Source of the DNA: Fimenecus sp964557975
GTDB lineage: Bacteria > Bacillota > Clostridia > Oscillospirales > Acutalibacteraceae
Length of the DNA: 33,622 nucleotides
Direction: 5' to 3'
Assembly (NCBI GenBank): GCA_964557975.1
Contig: CAZLCG010000021.1
Location: 1-33,622, forward strand
Shown here piece after piece: positions 5,865 through 13,612 of the stretch; within the stretch, counting starts at the first letter, position 1; each line of letters begins with the position of its first letter. A program made the translations under genes and the position numbers. Below the pieces are notes generated by a model. It had not been told where the DNA came from and did no database searches. It saw only the letters and a program-made list of their open reading frames with translations.

Positions 5865-6791
5865 TTATTCCGCAAACATCGCAGTGGAGAGGTATCTCTC
5901 GCCTGTATCGGGCAGTAAAGCAACTATGACCTTATCCTTGTTTTCGGGACGCTCCGCAAGAAGCGTTGCGGCGAATACAGCCGCGCCCGAGGAAATACCG
6001 ACAAGAATACCGTCCTCACGGGCAAGCGCTCTGCCTGTTGCAAACGCTTCCTCGTTTTCAACCGTGATTATTTCGTCATAGACGTCCGTATTGAGCGTTT
6101 CGGGCACAAAGCCCGCGCCTATGCCCTGAATTTTGTGAGCGCCGGGCGTACCCTTGGAAAGAACGGGAGAACCCGCAGGCTCTACCGCGACAATCTTAAC
6201 ATTGGGATTCTGCGATTTAAGATATTCGCCGACTCCTGTGACTGTGCCGCCCGTTCCGACGCCCGCGACAAAAATATCGACCTTACCGTCGGTATCGTTC
6301 CAAATTTCAGGTCCCGTGGTCGCCTTGTGAACAGCGGGATTCGCCGGATTTGTAAACTGACCGGGAATAAAGCTGTTAGGCGTTTCGGCGGCAAGCTCCT
6401 CCGCCTTGGCGATAGCGCCCTTCATACCCTTTGCGCCGTCCGTCAGCACAAGCTCCGCGCCGTAAGCCTTCAGCAGGTTGCGGCGCTCAACGCTCATAGT
6501 CTCGGGCATTGTAAGGATTATTTTATATCCTCTTGCGGCGGCAACCGACGCAAGACCGATTCCCGTATTTCCGCTTGTCGGTTCTATTATTACGGAATCG
6601 GGCTTGAGCAAGCCCTTGCTTTCCGCGTCCTCAAGCATTGCTTTTGCAATTCTGTCCTTTACGCTTCCCGCAGGATTGAAAAATTCAACCTTTGCAAGAA
6701 CTGTAGCGTTGAGTTTTCTGTTTGACGAATAATTTTTCAGGCGTACAAGGGGAGTGGAACCGATAAGTTCCGAAATTTCATATGTTTTCAT
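5865..6791 (-). CDS. cysK: Cysteine synthase A (O-acetylserine thiol-lyase)
   Basis: A 308-residue PLP enzyme of the CysK type, which makes L-cysteine and acetate from O-acetylserine and sulfide in the cytoplasm. PLP lysine K45 lies in NPAGSVKDR; the substrate loop T72-S-G-N-T-G77 follows; the phosphate-binding loop G179-T-G-G-T183 and a C-terminal ISSGAA complete the family pattern. Length is normal. No serine acetyltransferase is nearby. ATG with AGGAG 8 nt upstream. It has a strong promoter (6952-6980) and an untranslated leader of about 150 nt holding an Rrf2-type operator at the start of transcription and an 11-codon ORF with tandem cysteine codons, so expression is probably tuned by cysteine supply. 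In some bacteria CysK also acts as a partner of CymR. Confidence 0.96.
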   Translation of the reverse strand: MKTYEISELIGSTPLVRLKNYSSNRKLNATVLAKVEFFNPAGSVKDRIAKAMLEDAESKGLLKPDSVIIEPTSGNTGIGLASVAAARGYKIILTMPETMSVERRNLLKAYGAELVLTDGAKGMKGAIAKAEELAAETPNSFIPGQFTNPANPAVHKATTGPEIWNDTDGKVDIFVAGVGTGGTVTGVGEYLKSQNPNVKIVAVEPAGSPVLSKGTPGAHKIQGIGAGFVPETLNTDVYDEIITVENEEAFATGRALAREDGILVGISSGAAVFAATLLAERPENKDKVIVALLPDTGERYLSTAMFAE

Positions 6792-6837
6792 AATTTTTTC
6801 TCCTAATTATTATTGTTTAAATGATTTTTTTGTTTTT

Positions 6838-6873
6838 TCAGTGACAACATCGTTTTATTTCGGTAAAAAACAT
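6838..6873 (-). CDS. Candidate cysteine leader peptide of cysK (11 codons)
   Basis: ATG at 6873, reading MFFTEIKRCCH then TGA at 6838. The ribosome site AAAGGAG (8 nt from the ATG) is as strong as that of any gene here. Two adjacent cysteine codons sit just before the last His codon. The ORF lies in the cysK leader, 46 nt before the cysK ATG. Leader peptides rich in the end-product amino acid let ribosome stalling report on charged tRNA; cysteine leader peptides are known upstream of cysteine genes in actinobacteria. I see no clear terminator hairpin after it, so any control would more likely act on translation or RNA stability. Chance occurrence cannot be excluded. Confidence 0.55.
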   Translation of the reverse strand: MFFTEIKRCCH

Positions 6874-6921
6874 AAAACCGTCTCCTTTCGGCTTCTACTT
6901 TTATATGTTTATATACGCTGA

Positions 6922-6949
6922 ACCTACCAAACCTACTTATTTAATAGGT
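6922..6949 (-). promoter_or_regulatory. Candidate Rrf2 operator at cysK
   Basis: On the minus strand ACCTATTAAATA begins at 6949 and TAGGT ends at 6922, with 18 nt between ACCTA and TAGGT, exactly as in the Rrf2 gene's own operator. A further TAGGT sits at 6935-6931. The site begins 3 nt past the -10 box, covering the transcription start. Confidence 0.65.
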
Positions 6950-6951
6950 TT

Positions 6952-6980
6952 ATTTTATCACAGCCGATATTATATGTCAA
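6952..6980 (-). promoter_or_regulatory. cysK promoter
   Basis: Consensus TTGACA at 6980-6975, a 17-nt spacer, TAAAAT at 6957-6952. Transcription would start near 6945 inside the candidate operator. Confidence 0.8.
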
Positions 6981-7136
6981 TTCTTTCTTGTAAAATTTCG
7001 ATATAGATTTTTCCTATACCGTCTCATTGTCGCTATACATCGAATGTATCAAAAACCCGAAAGCGGACGGCTTATCGCTCCGCCGTAAATTTTTCATAAA
7101 GCCGACCTTAGAACGGGGCTTTACGAGAATTATTGA
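6981..7136. other. Intergenic region, no gene seen
   Basis: Holds only weak hairpins (for example GCGGA/TCCGC around 7064-7084) and a 14-bp sequence at 7099-7112 that is the inverted copy of 5836-5849 on the other side of cysK. I see no ORF with a ribosome site. Confidence 0.5.
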
Positions 7137-7166
7137 TTGACACAGAGTTTGACGGTATGATATAGT
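7137..7166 (+). promoter_or_regulatory. Promoter of the phosphorelay operon
   Basis: TTGACA at 7137-7142, an 18-nt spacer, TATAGT at 7161-7166, followed by a leader of about 165 nt before the Hpt gene. Confidence 0.6.
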
Positions 7167-7172
7167 TAAATA

Positions 7173-7335
7173 AACAAAGTACAATATTTTAAATCGGAGC
7201 GGCGCTGCGGCAGGCTCGCTTGAAACGGTGCTTGCAAACGATTTTAATCCGCCGCCTCAGAGGCGGAGACACCTTCGTTTAGATTATATGAATAAACCGT
7301 ATGATTTATTTTTTATAAAGAGAGGGCGGTAGGCT
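7173..7335 (+). other. Structured leader of the phosphorelay operon, class unknown
   Basis: AAATCG near the start can pair with CGATTT about 45 nt later, enclosing a GC-rich segment; a CCGCC-TCAGA-GGCGG hairpin follows. I checked it against the conserved cores of both cyclic-di-GMP riboswitch classes and found neither. Function unknown. Confidence 0.35.
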
Positions 7336-7680
7336 ATGCTTGACGAATTAAAAAAGCTCGGGGTTGATACCGAGAACGGGATTTTTCGGCTTATGAACAA
7401 TGAGGAGCTTTATAAACGAATGCTTATATCTTTTGCGAAAATGGTAAAAGAAGCCCGGGTTACGGCTGATTTTGACGACGGGGCATATGATAAGGAAATT
7501 GAAAGATTCCATGCCCTCAAGGGCGCGGCGGGCAATCTTTCCGTTGAACCCCTTTATAACGCTTACACTGAGATAGTTCGGCTTTTAAGGGAGGGAAATA
7601 TTGCGGGCGCAAAGACTGCAATAACGGAAATTCTTCCGATACAGCATAAAATAACGGAATGTATTGAAAATAATACTTAA
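7336..7680 (+). CDS. Histidine phosphotransfer (Hpt) domain protein
   Basis: A 114-residue stand-alone Hpt protein, the intermediate of a multistep phosphorelay. The phosphoacceptor is H59 in H-A-L-K-G-A-A-G-N-L, the standard HxxKG motif. The rest is the expected helical bundle (RFHALKG helix, then PLYNAYTEIVRLLREG). The hybrid kinase two genes downstream has HisKA, ATPase and two receiver domains but no Hpt of its own, so this protein is the natural carrier from its receivers to the receiver of the HD-GYP protein. First gene of the operon; ribosome site AGAGGG; 21 nt before the next gene. Confidence 0.88.
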   Translation: MLDELKKLGVDTENGIFRLMNNEELYKRMLISFAKMVKEARVTADFDDGAYDKEIERFHALKGAAGNLSVEPLYNAYTEIVRLLREGNIAGAKTAITEILPIQHKITECIENNT

Positions 7681-7701
7681 TAATTTTCGGGGGACTTTTT
7701 G

Positions 7702-8736
7702 ATGTGCTTTATCAATAAATCCGTTTTGGTTGTTGACGACGTTGAAATAAACCGCGTTATGCTGGCTGAAATATTTAAGGATGAGTTTGATGTTATTGAA
7801 GCGTCAAACGGCATAGAAGCTCTTAAAATTATAAACGGCGGTTCGGAAATCGGCGCTGTGCTTTTAGATCTTATTATGCCTGACGCCGACGGCTTTACCG
7901 TGCTTAAAAATATGAATGAAACGGGGCTTATAGAAAAGATTCCCGTGCTTATCGTAACGGGCGCCGAGGACAAAGATATGCTGATGGAGGCGTATAATCT
8001 CGGAGCTATAAACATAATCACAAAGCCTTATATTTCATACTTCTTAAAAAGACAGCTCAAGAATGTTATGGAGCTGTACAGCCATAAAAACGAGCTTGAG
8101 GTTATAGTGGCGCGGCAGGTCGCCAAATTCAATGAAATGAGCGGCTCTGTTATAGAGGCTTTGGCGGATATTATAGAATTTCGCGACTGTGAAACGGGAA
8201 AGCACGTTAAAAACGTATGCTCTATGACTAAAATGCTTTTGATAAAGCTTGGCGAGATGTGTCCCGAATACAGACTGCCCATGGAAGAAATAGAAAAGAT
8301 TTCAATGGCTGCCGCTCTTCACGATGTGGGAAAGATCTCAATACCCGACACCGTTTTAAACAAGCCGGGGAAGCTTACCGAGCAGGAATTCCGAACAATG
8401 AAGCTGCATACGGTAAAGGGCTGCGAGATGCTTGAAAAGGTTAAGGATATTATAGAGCCCGATCTATACAAATACTGTTACGATATTTGCAGGCATCATC
8501 ACGAGAGATGGGACGGAAAAGGCTATCCCGACGGAATTGCGGGAGATGAAAATGAAATATGGTCGCAGGCAGTGGCTGTGGCGGACGTATATGACGCTCT
8601 CACATCGGAAAGAGTTTATAAAAAAGCATTTCCGCCCGATAAAGCTGTTAATATGATTTTTAACGGCGAGTGCGGTCAGTTTAATCCAAATATATTAAAA
8701 GCGTTTAAGGCGGTGCGGTATGAAAATCAAGTCTGA
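7702..8736 (+). CDS. Response regulator with HD-GYP cyclic-di-GMP phosphodiesterase domain
   Basis: A 344-residue two-domain protein. The N-terminal receiver (about 1-120) has the phospho-acceptor D56 in LLDLIMPDADG and the lysine in ITKPY. The C-terminal HD-GYP domain (about 145-340) has H207-D208 in LHDVGKISIP, then HHHERWDGKGYPDG with G274-Y275-P276, and VADVYDALTSERVYKK. HD-GYP domains hydrolyse cyclic-di-GMP to pGpG/GMP using two or three metal ions; the motif is complete, so activity is expected, probably switched by phosphorylation of D56. I use the ATG at 7702 (GGGGGA, 7 nt away) rather than the TTG one codon earlier. It overlaps the kinase gene by 17 nt. Confidence 0.93.
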   Translation: MCFINKSVLVVDDVEINRVMLAEIFKDEFDVIEASNGIEALKIINGGSEIGAVLLDLIMPDADGFTVLKNMNETGLIEKIPVLIVTGAEDKDMLMEAYNLGAINIITKPYISYFLKRQLKNVMELYSHKNELEVIVARQVAKFNEMSGSVIEALADIIEFRDCETGKHVKNVCSMTKMLLIKLGEMCPEYRLPMEEIEKISMAAALHDVGKISIPDTVLNKPGKLTEQEFRTMKLHTVKGCEMLEKVKDIIEPDLYKYCYDICRHHHERWDGKGYPDGIAGDENEIWSQAVAVADVYDALTSERVYKKAFPPDKAVNMIFNGECGQFNPNILKAFKAVRYENQV

Positions 8737-11308
8737 GCATAAAGCAAAAACAGAAGACCCGAAAAGAAGCGACAGACTTTTTTTTATAAGAAGCGGCTGC
8801 ATAGTTATTACATTAACGATAGTGCTTCTTGTTTGCTACACTCTATTTATGGGTAACCAAATTGATTATACCACGTCTAATATCAGCAGAATTTACATAG
8901 CTGAGATCAATCTTCAGCTTCAGCAGAAGTTTAGATCCATTATGGAGGTAAGGCTTGCACAGGTCGACAGAATTATAGCGGCGGTTTCTCCCGACGCATA
9001 CGATGGCAGCGACGCGGTCAACGAAATTATAAAAAATGAAGGATTGTCGAGAAACTTCAGCTTTGCGGGCTTTCTGGACGAGGATTATAAGCTTTGCCCC
9101 GTCTACGGAGGGGATTTTACCATAGAGGGCGATAACGACATTAAGGATTCAATTGAATATGACGGGAATGTTTTGGAATATGCTACGGACGAAAACGGCG
9201 TAAAATATCTTATGTTCGGACGGGGTACAACCGATTATGTGCTGGAAAACGGAAAGCACAGCACCGCCTTTGTTGTATGTATGGAAATGAGCCTTATGGA
9301 CGAGGCTCTTTTTCTCGATTCCGAGGAAGGAAACGTATATACGCATATCATTAACCACAACGGCGATTTCATTATAAGCAACGGCTTTATCGAGGGAGAT
9401 AACTATTTTGACGGCGTTATTAAAACGGAGATTACCGACGTTAAAGAAGCCGAAAAGTGTATAGACGGGTTAAAGCACGCCATTGATACCGACGAGCAGT
9501 ACAGCTTCAGCTATGTTCTTAACGGCGAAAGATTTTATGTGTGCTGTTCTTCCTTTTCCGATAACAGCGAATGGTATTATGTTACCGTAATGCGAAGCGC
9601 TGTTTTCGATCAATATTTTGACAGACTGAATCAAGTGAAATTTGCGGCTATTGCAGTTGTTCTCGCAATTCTTCTTTCCTCTATAGTGGGTATAATTGTT
9701 ATTTATTTCAATAAAAATCAAAAGCAAATGGATGAGCTTATCAATGCAAAAATTCTTGCCGTAAAGGAGAGTAATGCAAAGACCGACTTTTTGTCCGCCA
9801 TGAGTCATGATATAAGAACGCCTATGAACGCCGTTATCGGTATGACGAATATTGCCCTAAAGAATATAGATGATAAAGAAAGGGTTAAATATTGCCTCGA
9901 AAAGGTGTCGACGTCTTCAAAGCATCTTCTTTCAATGATAAACGACATTCTGGATATTTCAAAAATTGAAAGCGGTAAAATGCAGCTTTCGATAAGGGCT
10001 GTTTCTCTTAAATCCGTGATTGACGACCTTGTGGCTCTTTCCCAGACTATGTTAAAGGAAAAGGGGCAGAAATTCGACGTTGTTATTCATGACATAACGG
10101 CGGAGGAGGTATACTGCGACGATATAAGACTTTATCAAATTCTGGTAAATATTGTTTCAAACGCCTTTAAGTACACCCCCGAGGGCGGAAAAATACTTAT
10201 CGAGGCATACCAGCAGGCATCCGATAAGGGCGAGGACTATGTAAAAACCTGTTTTAAGGTCATTGATAACGGTATAGGAATGTCGCCTGAATTTATAAAA
10301 AAGATTTTTGATGAGTTTGAACGGGAGGATAACGACATCGTCCGCAATTCAATCGGGACGGGTCTCGGAATGGCTATTTCCAAGCAGCTTGCCGACCTTA
10401 TGGAAGGTGAGATCGAAGTAGAGAGCGTTTTGAATGAGGGAAGCGTCTTCACTCTTTCGGTTGATTTTAAGATAGCGGGAATCTTTGAAATGAACGAAAA
10501 GCTGCCCGACTGGGATGCTCTTGTGGTGGACGATGACGAAATTTTGTGCGAAACGGCGGTTTCCAACCTTAAAGAGCTGGGCGTAAATGCCGAATGGATA
10601 ACCGAAAGCGTAAAGGCTGTTGAAATAATTGAAAATCGCCGTAAGACGGGCAGGGAATATGACTTTGTTCTTCTTGACTGGAATATGCCCGATATGGACG
10701 GAGTTGAAACAATCAGAAAAATAAGATCCACGGGGAGCGTCAACCTGCCTGTATTCCTTATTTCCGCGTACGATTTGAGCGACGTTAAGGAAAGGGTAAA
10801 TTTGAATGAATTTGAGGGCTTTATTGCGAAGCCGCTGTTTAAGTCAAGGCTTTATCAGACCTTAGAAAAGTATGCGGGGCATGTCGGCGAGAAAGACGCA
10901 GCCTCAAAGGATTCCGCACCGAGCTTTGCCGACAAGAGAGTTCTTGTGGCTGAGGATGTGGATATAAATTGGGAGATCGTTAAGGAGGCTCTTACCTCTG
11001 TCGGCATACAGGCGGAAAACGCGGAAAACGGCAGGGAATGTATTGAAAAGCTCTGCGCCTCGCCCGTGGGATATTACGACCTTATTCTTATGGATATAAG
11101 AATGCCCGTTATGAACGGTATTGACGCGACCAAGGAAATAAGAAAGCTCGACAGAGCGGATAAGGATCTGCCCATTGTCGCTATGACAGCAAACGCATTT
11201 TCGGGAGACATTCAGGAATGTCTTGACTGCGGTATGAACGGTCATATAGCCAAGCCCATTGATCTCAAAACCTTCTTTGCCGTCCTGCATAGATTTCTTG
11301 ACGGGTAA
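8720..11308 (+). CDS. Membrane hybrid sensor histidine kinase with two receiver domains
   Basis: An 862-residue sensor. Membrane segments at about 23-44 and 308-330 bracket a large extracytoplasmic sensing domain of about 260 residues, likely a Cache-type fold. Cytoplasmic order: coiled linker; HisKA with H363 in MSHDIRTPMN; ATPase with N box (NIVSNAFKYTPEGG), G1 (DNGIGM) and G2 (GTGLGMAIS); receiver 1 with D653 in LLDWNMPDMDG; receiver 2 with D792 in LMDIRMPVMNG. No Hpt domain; the separate Hpt protein upstream supplies it. The ligand is not predictable. It overlaps the HD-GYP gene by 17 nt, implying coupled translation. The stop is followed by a terminator. Confidence 0.93.
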   Translation: MKIKSEHKAKTEDPKRSDRLFFIRSGCIVITLTIVLLVCYTLFMGNQIDYTTSNISRIYIAEINLQLQQKFRSIMEVRLAQVDRIIAAVSPDAYDGSDAVNEIIKNEGLSRNFSFAGFLDEDYKLCPVYGGDFTIEGDNDIKDSIEYDGNVLEYATDENGVKYLMFGRGTTDYVLENGKHSTAFVVCMEMSLMDEALFLDSEEGNVYTHIINHNGDFIISNGFIEGDNYFDGVIKTEITDVKEAEKCIDGLKHAIDTDEQYSFSYVLNGERFYVCCSSFSDNSEWYYVTVMRSAVFDQYFDRLNQVKFAAIAVVLAILLSSIVGIIVIYFNKNQKQMDELINAKILAVKESNAKTDFLSAMSHDIRTPMNAVIGMTNIALKNIDDKERVKYCLEKVSTSSKHLLSMINDILDISKIESGKMQLSIRAVSLKSVIDDLVALSQTMLKEKGQKFDVVIHDITAEEVYCDDIRLYQILVNIVSNAFKYTPEGGKILIEAYQQASDKGEDYVKTCFKVIDNGIGMSPEFIKKIFDEFEREDNDIVRNSIGTGLGMAISKQLADLMEGEIEVESVLNEGSVFTLSVDFKIAGIFEMNEKLPDWDALVVDDDEILCETAVSNLKELGVNAEWITESVKAVEIIENRRKTGREYDFVLLDWNMPDMDGVETIRKIRSTGSVNLPVFLISAYDLSDVKERVNLNEFEGFIAKPLFKSRLYQTLEKYAGHVGEKDAASKDSAPSFADKRVLVAEDVDINWEIVKEALTSVGIQAENAENGRECIEKLCASPVGYYDLILMDIRMPVMNGIDATKEIRKLDRADKDLPIVAMTANAFSGDIQECLDCGMNGHIAKPIDLKTFFAVLHRFLDG

Positions 11309-11335
11309 ATTCAATAAATATCCGTCTTTCCGAAA

Positions 11336-11397
11336 AAAGAAAGCCTGCCGTAAAAAAGAATGGTGACTTCCGTTCTTTCCTATGTCAGGCTTTTTTT
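11336..11397. terminator. Bidirectional terminator after the hybrid kinase
   Basis: AGCCTG (11342-11347) pairs with CAGGCT (11386-11391), with an inner AAAGAA/TTCTTT stem; T tract on the plus side, A-rich side opposite. It also ends the converging miniprotein gene, whose stop codon lies at its edge. Confidence 0.75.
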
Positions 11398-11617
11398 AAA
11401 ACAGGGCTGTGACAGCTAAGACGACCGCCGCCGCTAAGGCTAAGGCGCTCAGCATAAACGGGAAGCCGCATCCCAAGCACCCTCGTCTTCGAGGCGGGGG
11501 CGGGGGACGGTGTCCCATTCCGGGACCGCCGCCCATCCTGCGGTCACCCATTCCGGGGCCTCCCATTCCGGGACCTCCCATTCCGGGACCACCGCCCATT
11601 CCGGGACCTCCATGCAT
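11396..11617 (-). CDS. Gly/Met/Pro-rich small membrane protein
   Basis: 73 residues from the ATG at 11617. The frame extends to a GTG at 11626, but the ribosome site GGGAGG lies directly against that GTG and 8 nt before the ATG, so the ATG is preferred. The N-terminal half is a chain of GGPGMG units ending in PPPPPRRRGCLGCG. The last 20 residues form one membrane helix (LSALALAAAVVLAVTALF). Function unknown; the layout suggests a flexible or surface-interacting tail on a membrane anchor. It follows the beta-helix lipoprotein gene by 50 nt and is probably co-transcribed with it. Similar Gly/Met/Pro tracts occur in that lipoprotein and in the DUF4353 lipoprotein. Confidence 0.7.
   Translation of the reverse strand: MHGGPGMGGGPGMGGPGMGGPGMGDRRMGGGPGMGHRPPPPPRRRGCLGCGFPFMLSALALAAAVVLAVTALF
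11547..11609. repeat. 15-bp tandem repeat encoding GGPGM units
   Basis: Units CCCATTCCGGGRCCT at 11547, 11562, 11577 and 11595 (a 3-bp insert precedes the last). Near identity at DNA level points to recent slippage and likely length variation between strains. Confidence 0.8.
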
Positions 11618-11667
11618 ATTATTCACCTCCCATACCTTTATGATATGCTTTGTTCAATTTTGATATT

Positions 11668-13500
11668 TCAGCTTAAAACAGTACCGTCAGCCAAGGTGAT
11701 CGTATAGCCGTTGAAGTTGACGGTTCCGTTGTTGGTAAGCGAGGTTACGGTGCAGTTACCCGTAAGCGTCCATGTGCTTCCCGCTTCGACTGTTATAACA
11801 GCGTTGTTCGATACGGCGGCGCCGTTTTGCGCGTTTTCAACAATATTTACGGTTCCCGTAAAGCTGCTGCTGCCCGAAAGCGTCATATCCAATGTTGAAA
11901 TTGTATCTACAACTATATCTCCGTTAAGCGTTTGACCGTCGGCGGTGAATTTGACCTGTGCTCCGTTCTTTCCCGCCGTGCCCCAGCCGTGGCTTGCGCT
12001 GTTTCCGCAGATATTCATCAGATAACCCGAATTATCCTTGCTTGTGATGTCAACATCAGAAAGGTAAACCGAGCAGGCTGTATTGGTTATATAGAACATA
12101 TCTCCGTTATTTGACAGCAGACTGCCGCCCGACATGGAAAATGATGACGTTCCCACATCGGCGTCGCCCGACATGGATTGGTAAATCATTACGTTGTGAA
12201 CGTTCTCGTCGGAGCTTGTTCCTTTATCATCGCTCATATTACCCGAAACGTCGCAGTTTTCCAGCGTGATGGAATTATCGCCCTCAATGACCAGCGCCTC
12301 CGAATTGTTCGCGGTAAGAACCGCGTTCTTCACCGTGATTGCCGCCGTGGAATAGACGGCGGGGGAGTTGTAGCCGTTGGAGGTATATGTGCCGCCGTTT
12401 ACATTGACCGTGCCGCCGCCCCTGTCCGAACGGATAGCCGCCGATGACGAGCCGTGGGTCTCCACCGTCAGATTGTCGGCGTTGGTCGTCCCGCCGCCGG
12501 TCGTCTGTATGCCGCCGGAATTATCGGCGGTTGTGGTAATTACGGAGTTTGAAATGTTAACGACCGTGCCTTCGCCGTAACTGAAAACTCCGTTGCCGTT
12601 TTGCGCGGAGGAGGTAATATTTGCATTGGTGACGGTAACAACAGCGCCGTTGGTTGCCAGCAGCGCCGCGTTCATCCCGTAAAAATCACCGCTTTCCGTG
12701 TCAGAGCTTGAGCCTGATGATTTATCTACGGTAATTCCGTTCAAGGTAACCGTCGCGCCGTCAATGCGAAGCGCGTTCTCATCGTCTCCCTCGGAGGAAT
12801 AGCTTGTGTTTGAATATTCCCCGTCCGTATCTATGGTATTGGCGGAAGTGCCTTGAGTTACCTCAGACGAGCCGCCGCCTTCGCCGCTTCCGCCTGAGGA
12901 GAGTACCGTAACGGCGGAAACGGTGTTACTGCTGTTCACCTCAATGCTTAGAATCGTACCAACGGCAATATCATCCATAGAACCCTCTGTGCTGTTTTCA
13001 TCATCGAGCAGAATCGTTGCTTTGCCGACGTCAAAAATTGCCGTCTCGCCGTTTGCGGTGAAGCCGTCGGACATTCCCATGCCGCCCTCGGGCGTCGGCA
13101 TCATATCGCCGCCCTGCTGTCCTTCAGGCATATCTGGCGGTGTTTCTCCGCCTTGAGAGCTTGTATCGCTCTGCGGCATATCTGGCGGTGTTTCTTCGCC
13201 TTGAGAGCTTGTATCGCCTTCAGGCTTATCGGGCGGTGTTTCTCCGTCGGCATTTGTTTGCCCAACGTCTGCTTCGCCGCTCGGCATTTCGGCGTCAGGC
13301 GGAGTCTGTGAAAAATCCCCGCCTCCTGCGGTATCGGATAACTCGCCGAGCTGGACGGCAACCAGCGAGCCGTCAACAGCAACGACTTTACCTGTCAGCG
13401 TCTGATCGGAATAGTCCGTTCCCGACTGAGCTGCGCCTGAGCAAGCCGCCAATGAACAGATAAGCGTCGCAACGCATAAAAGTGAAATAATTCTTTTCAT
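11668..13500 (-). CDS. Secreted beta-helix lipoprotein with Pro-rich linker
   Basis: 610 residues from the ATG at 13500 (AGGAGG, 9 nt away); an ATG-less extension to 13536 has no ribosome site. A lipoprotein signal ends SLAAC with C20 as the lipidated residue. Next come a short beta domain (LTGKVVAVDGSLVAVQLGEL), a Pro/Gly/Ser linker with 16-residue repeats (ETPPDMPQSDTSSQG), a second small domain, and about 400 residues of Gly/Asn/Thr/Ser-rich repeats (for example GGTVNVNGGTYTSNGYNSP) typical of right-handed parallel beta-helices. Such proteins bind or cleave polysaccharide or act as adhesins; no catalytic residues can be assigned. It follows the two-component operon by 112 nt and resembles the DUF4353 lipoprotein of the divergent operon. 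Confidence 0.8.
   Translation of the reverse strand: MKRIISLLCVATLICSLAACSGAAQSGTDYSDQTLTGKVVAVDGSLVAVQLGELSDTAGGGDFSQTPPDAEMPSGEADVGQTNADGETPPDKPEGDTSSQGEETPPDMPQSDTSSQGGETPPDMPEGQQGGDMMPTPEGGMGMSDGFTANGETAIFDVGKATILLDDENSTEGSMDDIAVGTILSIEVNSSNTVSAVTVLSSGGSGEGGGSSEVTQGTSANTIDTDGEYSNTSYSSEGDDENALRIDGATVTLNGITVDKSSGSSSDTESGDFYGMNAALLATNGAVVTVTNANITSSAQNGNGVFSYGEGTVVNISNSVITTTADNSGGIQTTGGGTTNADNLTVETHGSSSAAIRSDRGGGTVNVNGGTYTSNGYNSPAVYSTAAITVKNAVLTANNSEALVIEGDNSITLENCDVSGNMSDDKGTSSDENVHNVMIYQSMSGDADVGTSSFSMSGGSLLSNNGDMFYITNTACSVYLSDVDITSKDNSGYLMNICGNSASHGWGTAGKNGAQVKFTADGQTLNGDIVVDTISTLDMTLSGSSSFTGTVNIVENAQNGAAVSNNAVITVEAGSTWTLTGNCTVTSLTNNGTVNFNGYTITLADGTVLS
13127..13246. repeat. 48-bp tandem repeat in the lipoprotein linker
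   Basis: Units begin GGCATATCTGGCGGTG at 13127 and 13175, with a partial third unit from 13223. Each full unit encodes 16 residues of the Pro/Ser linker, so gain or loss of a unit keeps the frame. Confidence 0.85.
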
Positions 13501-13565
13501 AAATAAAGACCTCCTATTCTGTATTGCGAAATACATGATAATAATAATAACCTAAGTATAATTGT

Positions 13566-13594
13566 AGTTAAAAAAGCCGTATTTTTTATGGCTG
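13566..13594 (-). terminator. Weak terminator after the two-component operon
   Basis: On the minus strand AGCC pairs with GGCT around ATAAAAAATAC, followed by TTTTTTAA. The stem is short, so read-through into the beta-helix gene is likely. The 112-nt gap shows a possible TATACT -10 (about 13560) but no convincing -35. Confidence 0.45.
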
Positions 13595-13612
13595 TTTGTC
13601 GGCTGTATTTTA

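Noticed and set aside
6135..6725. 196-codon plus-strand ORF opposite cysK
   Set aside because: Shadow of the highly conserved cysK frame.
6792..6945. Possible T-box leader for cysK
   Set aside because: The leader lacks the conserved T-box sequence and the terminator/antiterminator pair; the short Cys-Cys ORF explains it better.
7173..7335. Possible cyclic-di-GMP riboswitch before the HD-GYP operon
   Set aside because: Neither the class I core nor the class II core can be found; only generic hairpins are present.
10237..10743. 168-codon minus-strand ORF inside the hybrid kinase
   Set aside because: Ser-rich shadow frame of the ATPase and receiver domains; no start signal.
11547..13246. Tandem repeats as a CRISPR array
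   Set aside because: Repeats are in frame within coding sequence, have no spacers, and no cas genes are near.
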